From: an uncultured Parabacteroides sp.
GTDB taxonomy: Bacteria; Bacteroidota; Bacteroidia; Bacteroidales; Tannerellaceae
Assembly (NCBI GenBank): GCA_949287365.1
Contig: CASEGC010000007.1
Location: 1-63,262, forward strand
Direction of reading: 5' to 3'
Length of the DNA: 63,262 nucleotides
Below are positions 62,135-63,262 of this stretch, one piece after another. The first letter of the stretch is position 1, and every line of letters begins with the position of its first letter. The notes below the pieces were generated by a model that ran no database searches, had not been told where the DNA came from, and saw only the letters and a program-made list of their open reading frames with translations. Position numbers and translations under genes: made by a program.

Positions 62135-62219
62135 TATCTTTAGGTTAAAGATACATATCTTTAGGCTGAAGATACGTATCTTTAAGCTGCAGATATATAT
62201 CTTTAGCCTAAAGATAGAG
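62135..62219. repeat. Array of four 21-bp palindromic units, TATCTTTAGG type (copy 2)
   Basis: Units start TATCTTTA at 62135, 62156, 62177 and 62198, the same 21-bp period, unit number and outer inverted arms as the array at 47458-47542. Junctions form AGATACGTATCT-type palindromes. Similarity continues past the array: both copies are followed by AAAGATAGAGATTT, GGCAT and runs of pyrimidines with CCGT. It lies between the divergent GH140 and susC 5 genes. The remainder of 62001-62405 holds the GH140 box, a 14-bp palindrome and no gene. Confidence 0.9.
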
Positions 62220-62309
62220 ATTTTCTTGGCATATAACGGATTTTTCTCCGTGGACTCCGCGCTTTTTCCTTCGGTGTTTTTCTTTTTTCTCCTTGGAGAA
62301 ATCATTCGT

Positions 62310-62323
62310 ATGTTGTACAACAT
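62310..62323. promoter_or_regulatory. 14-bp perfect palindrome upstream of susC 5
   Basis: ATGTTGTACAACAT is a perfect palindrome 82 bases before the susC 5 start codon. Size and position fit a dimeric regulator operator, but no regulator gene is adjacent and no -7 box is clear beside it. Confidence 0.35.
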
Positions 62324-62405
62324 GTTTTTATTCAGGTACAAAATCGTGGGAGACTTGTATCTATTTATGACAAAGATTTAATAACAACGGTAAAATTTAA
62401 AGCGT

Positions 62406-63262
62406 ATGAAATCTACTATCATGAATTTAGCCTTTTGGTCGGGCGCTTTGAGTTTTTGCCCTATAGTCTCGACCATAGCGCAAGAACAAAAAGTATCCGT
62501 AGACTTGCGGAAAGCGCCTTTAACGGAATTATTCTCTTCTATCGAGCGACAGACGCCGTATCGTTTCTCTTATCGTGACGTGGTGATTGACGAGAACGAG
62601 AAGGTCACGATTACCCGGCACGATACCTCCACGAGGGCGATACTGGAGAGTGTCCTCGCCCCGTTGGGATTGGACTTCAGCCTGACGGGAGAAAGTATCG
62701 TCATCTTTCCCAAAAAGGTGGCTGCGGCGAGCGATAGCGCACCGATAAGGATACAAGGCACGGTAGTGGATGAGAAGGGAGAGCCTGTCATCGGGGCGAA
62801 CGTGATGATAAAAGGGACCACCTCCGGGACCATAACGGACATGGACGGTAACTTTGTCTTAGAAACTCGGAAAGGGGATGTGCTCGCTATCTCCTACATC
62901 GGTTATCTGCCTTACGAGATAAGGATAGACAAGAAAAACAAATTGGCCGTTACCTTGCAAGAGGACACGCAGGCCTTGGACGAGGTGGTGGTGGTAGGTT
63001 ACGGTACGCAGAAGAAGGTGAACATGACCGGCGCGATTACCGCCATCAAGACCTCCGACCTTGAGAATATCCCGGTATCCAACCTGTCGAACTCCTTGGC
63101 GGGACGCGCGCCGGGTGTCACGATAACGAACAACTCCGGTTTCGCCGGTGCCTCGTCCAGCATCCGTATTCGTGGTAGCGCGGCCGAGCCGTTGTATGTC
63201 ATCAACGGAATCATCCGCGACAAGACCGCCTTCGATGCGTTGGACCCTAACGAGGTAGAGAG
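62406..63262 (+). CDS. SusC-like TonB-dependent transporter 5 with STN domain (3' end cut by the window)
   Basis: The first 285 residues are present and the frame is open at the window end. Order: signal peptide (to about residue 25, STIAQ), an STN (secretin/TonB short N-terminal) domain at about 28-100 (VSVDLRKAPLTELFSSIERQ, LESVLAPLGLDFSLTGESIVIF), a carboxypeptidase-D regulatory-like domain (IQGTVVDEKGEPVIGANVMIKG), a TonB box (LDEVVVVGYGTQKK) and the start of the plug (IRIRGSAAEPLYVINGI). STN domains usually link such transporters to an anti-sigma/ECF-sigma pair; none is in the window. It reads away from the GH140 cluster. Confidence 0.93.
   Translation, partial: MKSTIMNLAFWSGALSFCPIVSTIAQEQKVSVDLRKAPLTELFSSIERQTPYRFSYRDVVIDENEKVTITRHDTSTRAILESVLAPLGLDFSLTGESIVIFPKKVAAASDSAPIRIQGTVVDEKGEPVIGANVMIKGTTSGTITDMDGNFVLETRKGDVLAISYIGYLPYEIRIDKKNKLAVTLQEDTQALDEVVVVGYGTQKKVNMTGAITAIKTSDLENIPVSNLSNSLAGRAPGVTITNNSGFAGASSSIRIRGSAAEPLYVINGIIRDKTAFDALDPNEVE

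Overview
The window is a Bacteroidales chromosome segment, most like Parabacteroides or a close relative. The reasons are: five SusC-type TonB-dependent transporters (one cut by the window end) and four SusD-type lipoproteins; a hybrid two-component regulator; Bacteroidota -7 promoter boxes (TAnnTTTG); no Shine-Dalgarno at most starts; and a subclass A2 class A beta-lactamase. No transposase, integrase, phage gene or CRISPR array was found.

Layout. 1-11.1 kb is mostly housekeeping: a GH3-like protein cut by the window start, a phosphofructokinase, DUF4271-hemD-rnpA-yidD, a GNAT acetyltransferase, topoisomerase IV subunit A, a DUF3316 protein, an S41 protease lipoprotein, tRNA-Leu(UAG) and the beta-lactamase. 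11.4-31.1 kb is one large plus-strand polysaccharide utilisation operon: susC-susD-susC-susD, then a GH30-ankyrin fusion, a clan GH-A hydrolase, a beta-helix protein, a GH9 enzyme and a lipoprotein AGE-family epimerase. 31.1-36.0 kb holds a minus-strand susC/susD pair with a long structured leader. 36.5-40.9 kb holds a uronate catabolism operon (kdgK-eda-uxaC) behind a 6-bladed beta-propeller lipoprotein gene. dusB follows, then a fourth susC/susD pair (42.3-47.2 kb, minus). 47.7-50.5 kb is the housekeeping operon U32 protein-thioesterase-dprA. A 1329-residue hybrid two-component regulator (50.6-54.6 kb) is followed by a minus-strand glycosidase cluster read GH140-GH5-GH78-GH97. The window ends inside a fifth susC that carries an STN domain.

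How the genes could work together (inference): SusC/SusD pairs import oligosaccharides, surface and periplasmic hydrolases trim them, the hybrid regulator senses a sugar, and uronic acids enter the Entner-Doudoroff route through UxaC, KdgK and Eda. GH78 and GH140 next to uronate genes suggest pectin-type glycans. GH9 with a cellobiose-2-epimerase-like protein suggests a beta-1,4-linked glycan for the first operon.

The least ordinary signals are non-coding or architectural. (1) Five intergenic arrays of three or four tandem palindromic units have an exact 21 or 22 bp period; two of the five are homologous to each other. (2) A conserved promoter-plus-RNA-plus-terminator element occurs twice (11.1 kb plus, 41.0 kb minus). 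(3) A secreted GH30 enzyme is fused to an ankyrin-repeat domain. (4) Codon and base usage change sharply at about 11.1-11.4 kb although housekeeping genes lie on both sides, and one copy of the conserved RNA element sits at that junction.
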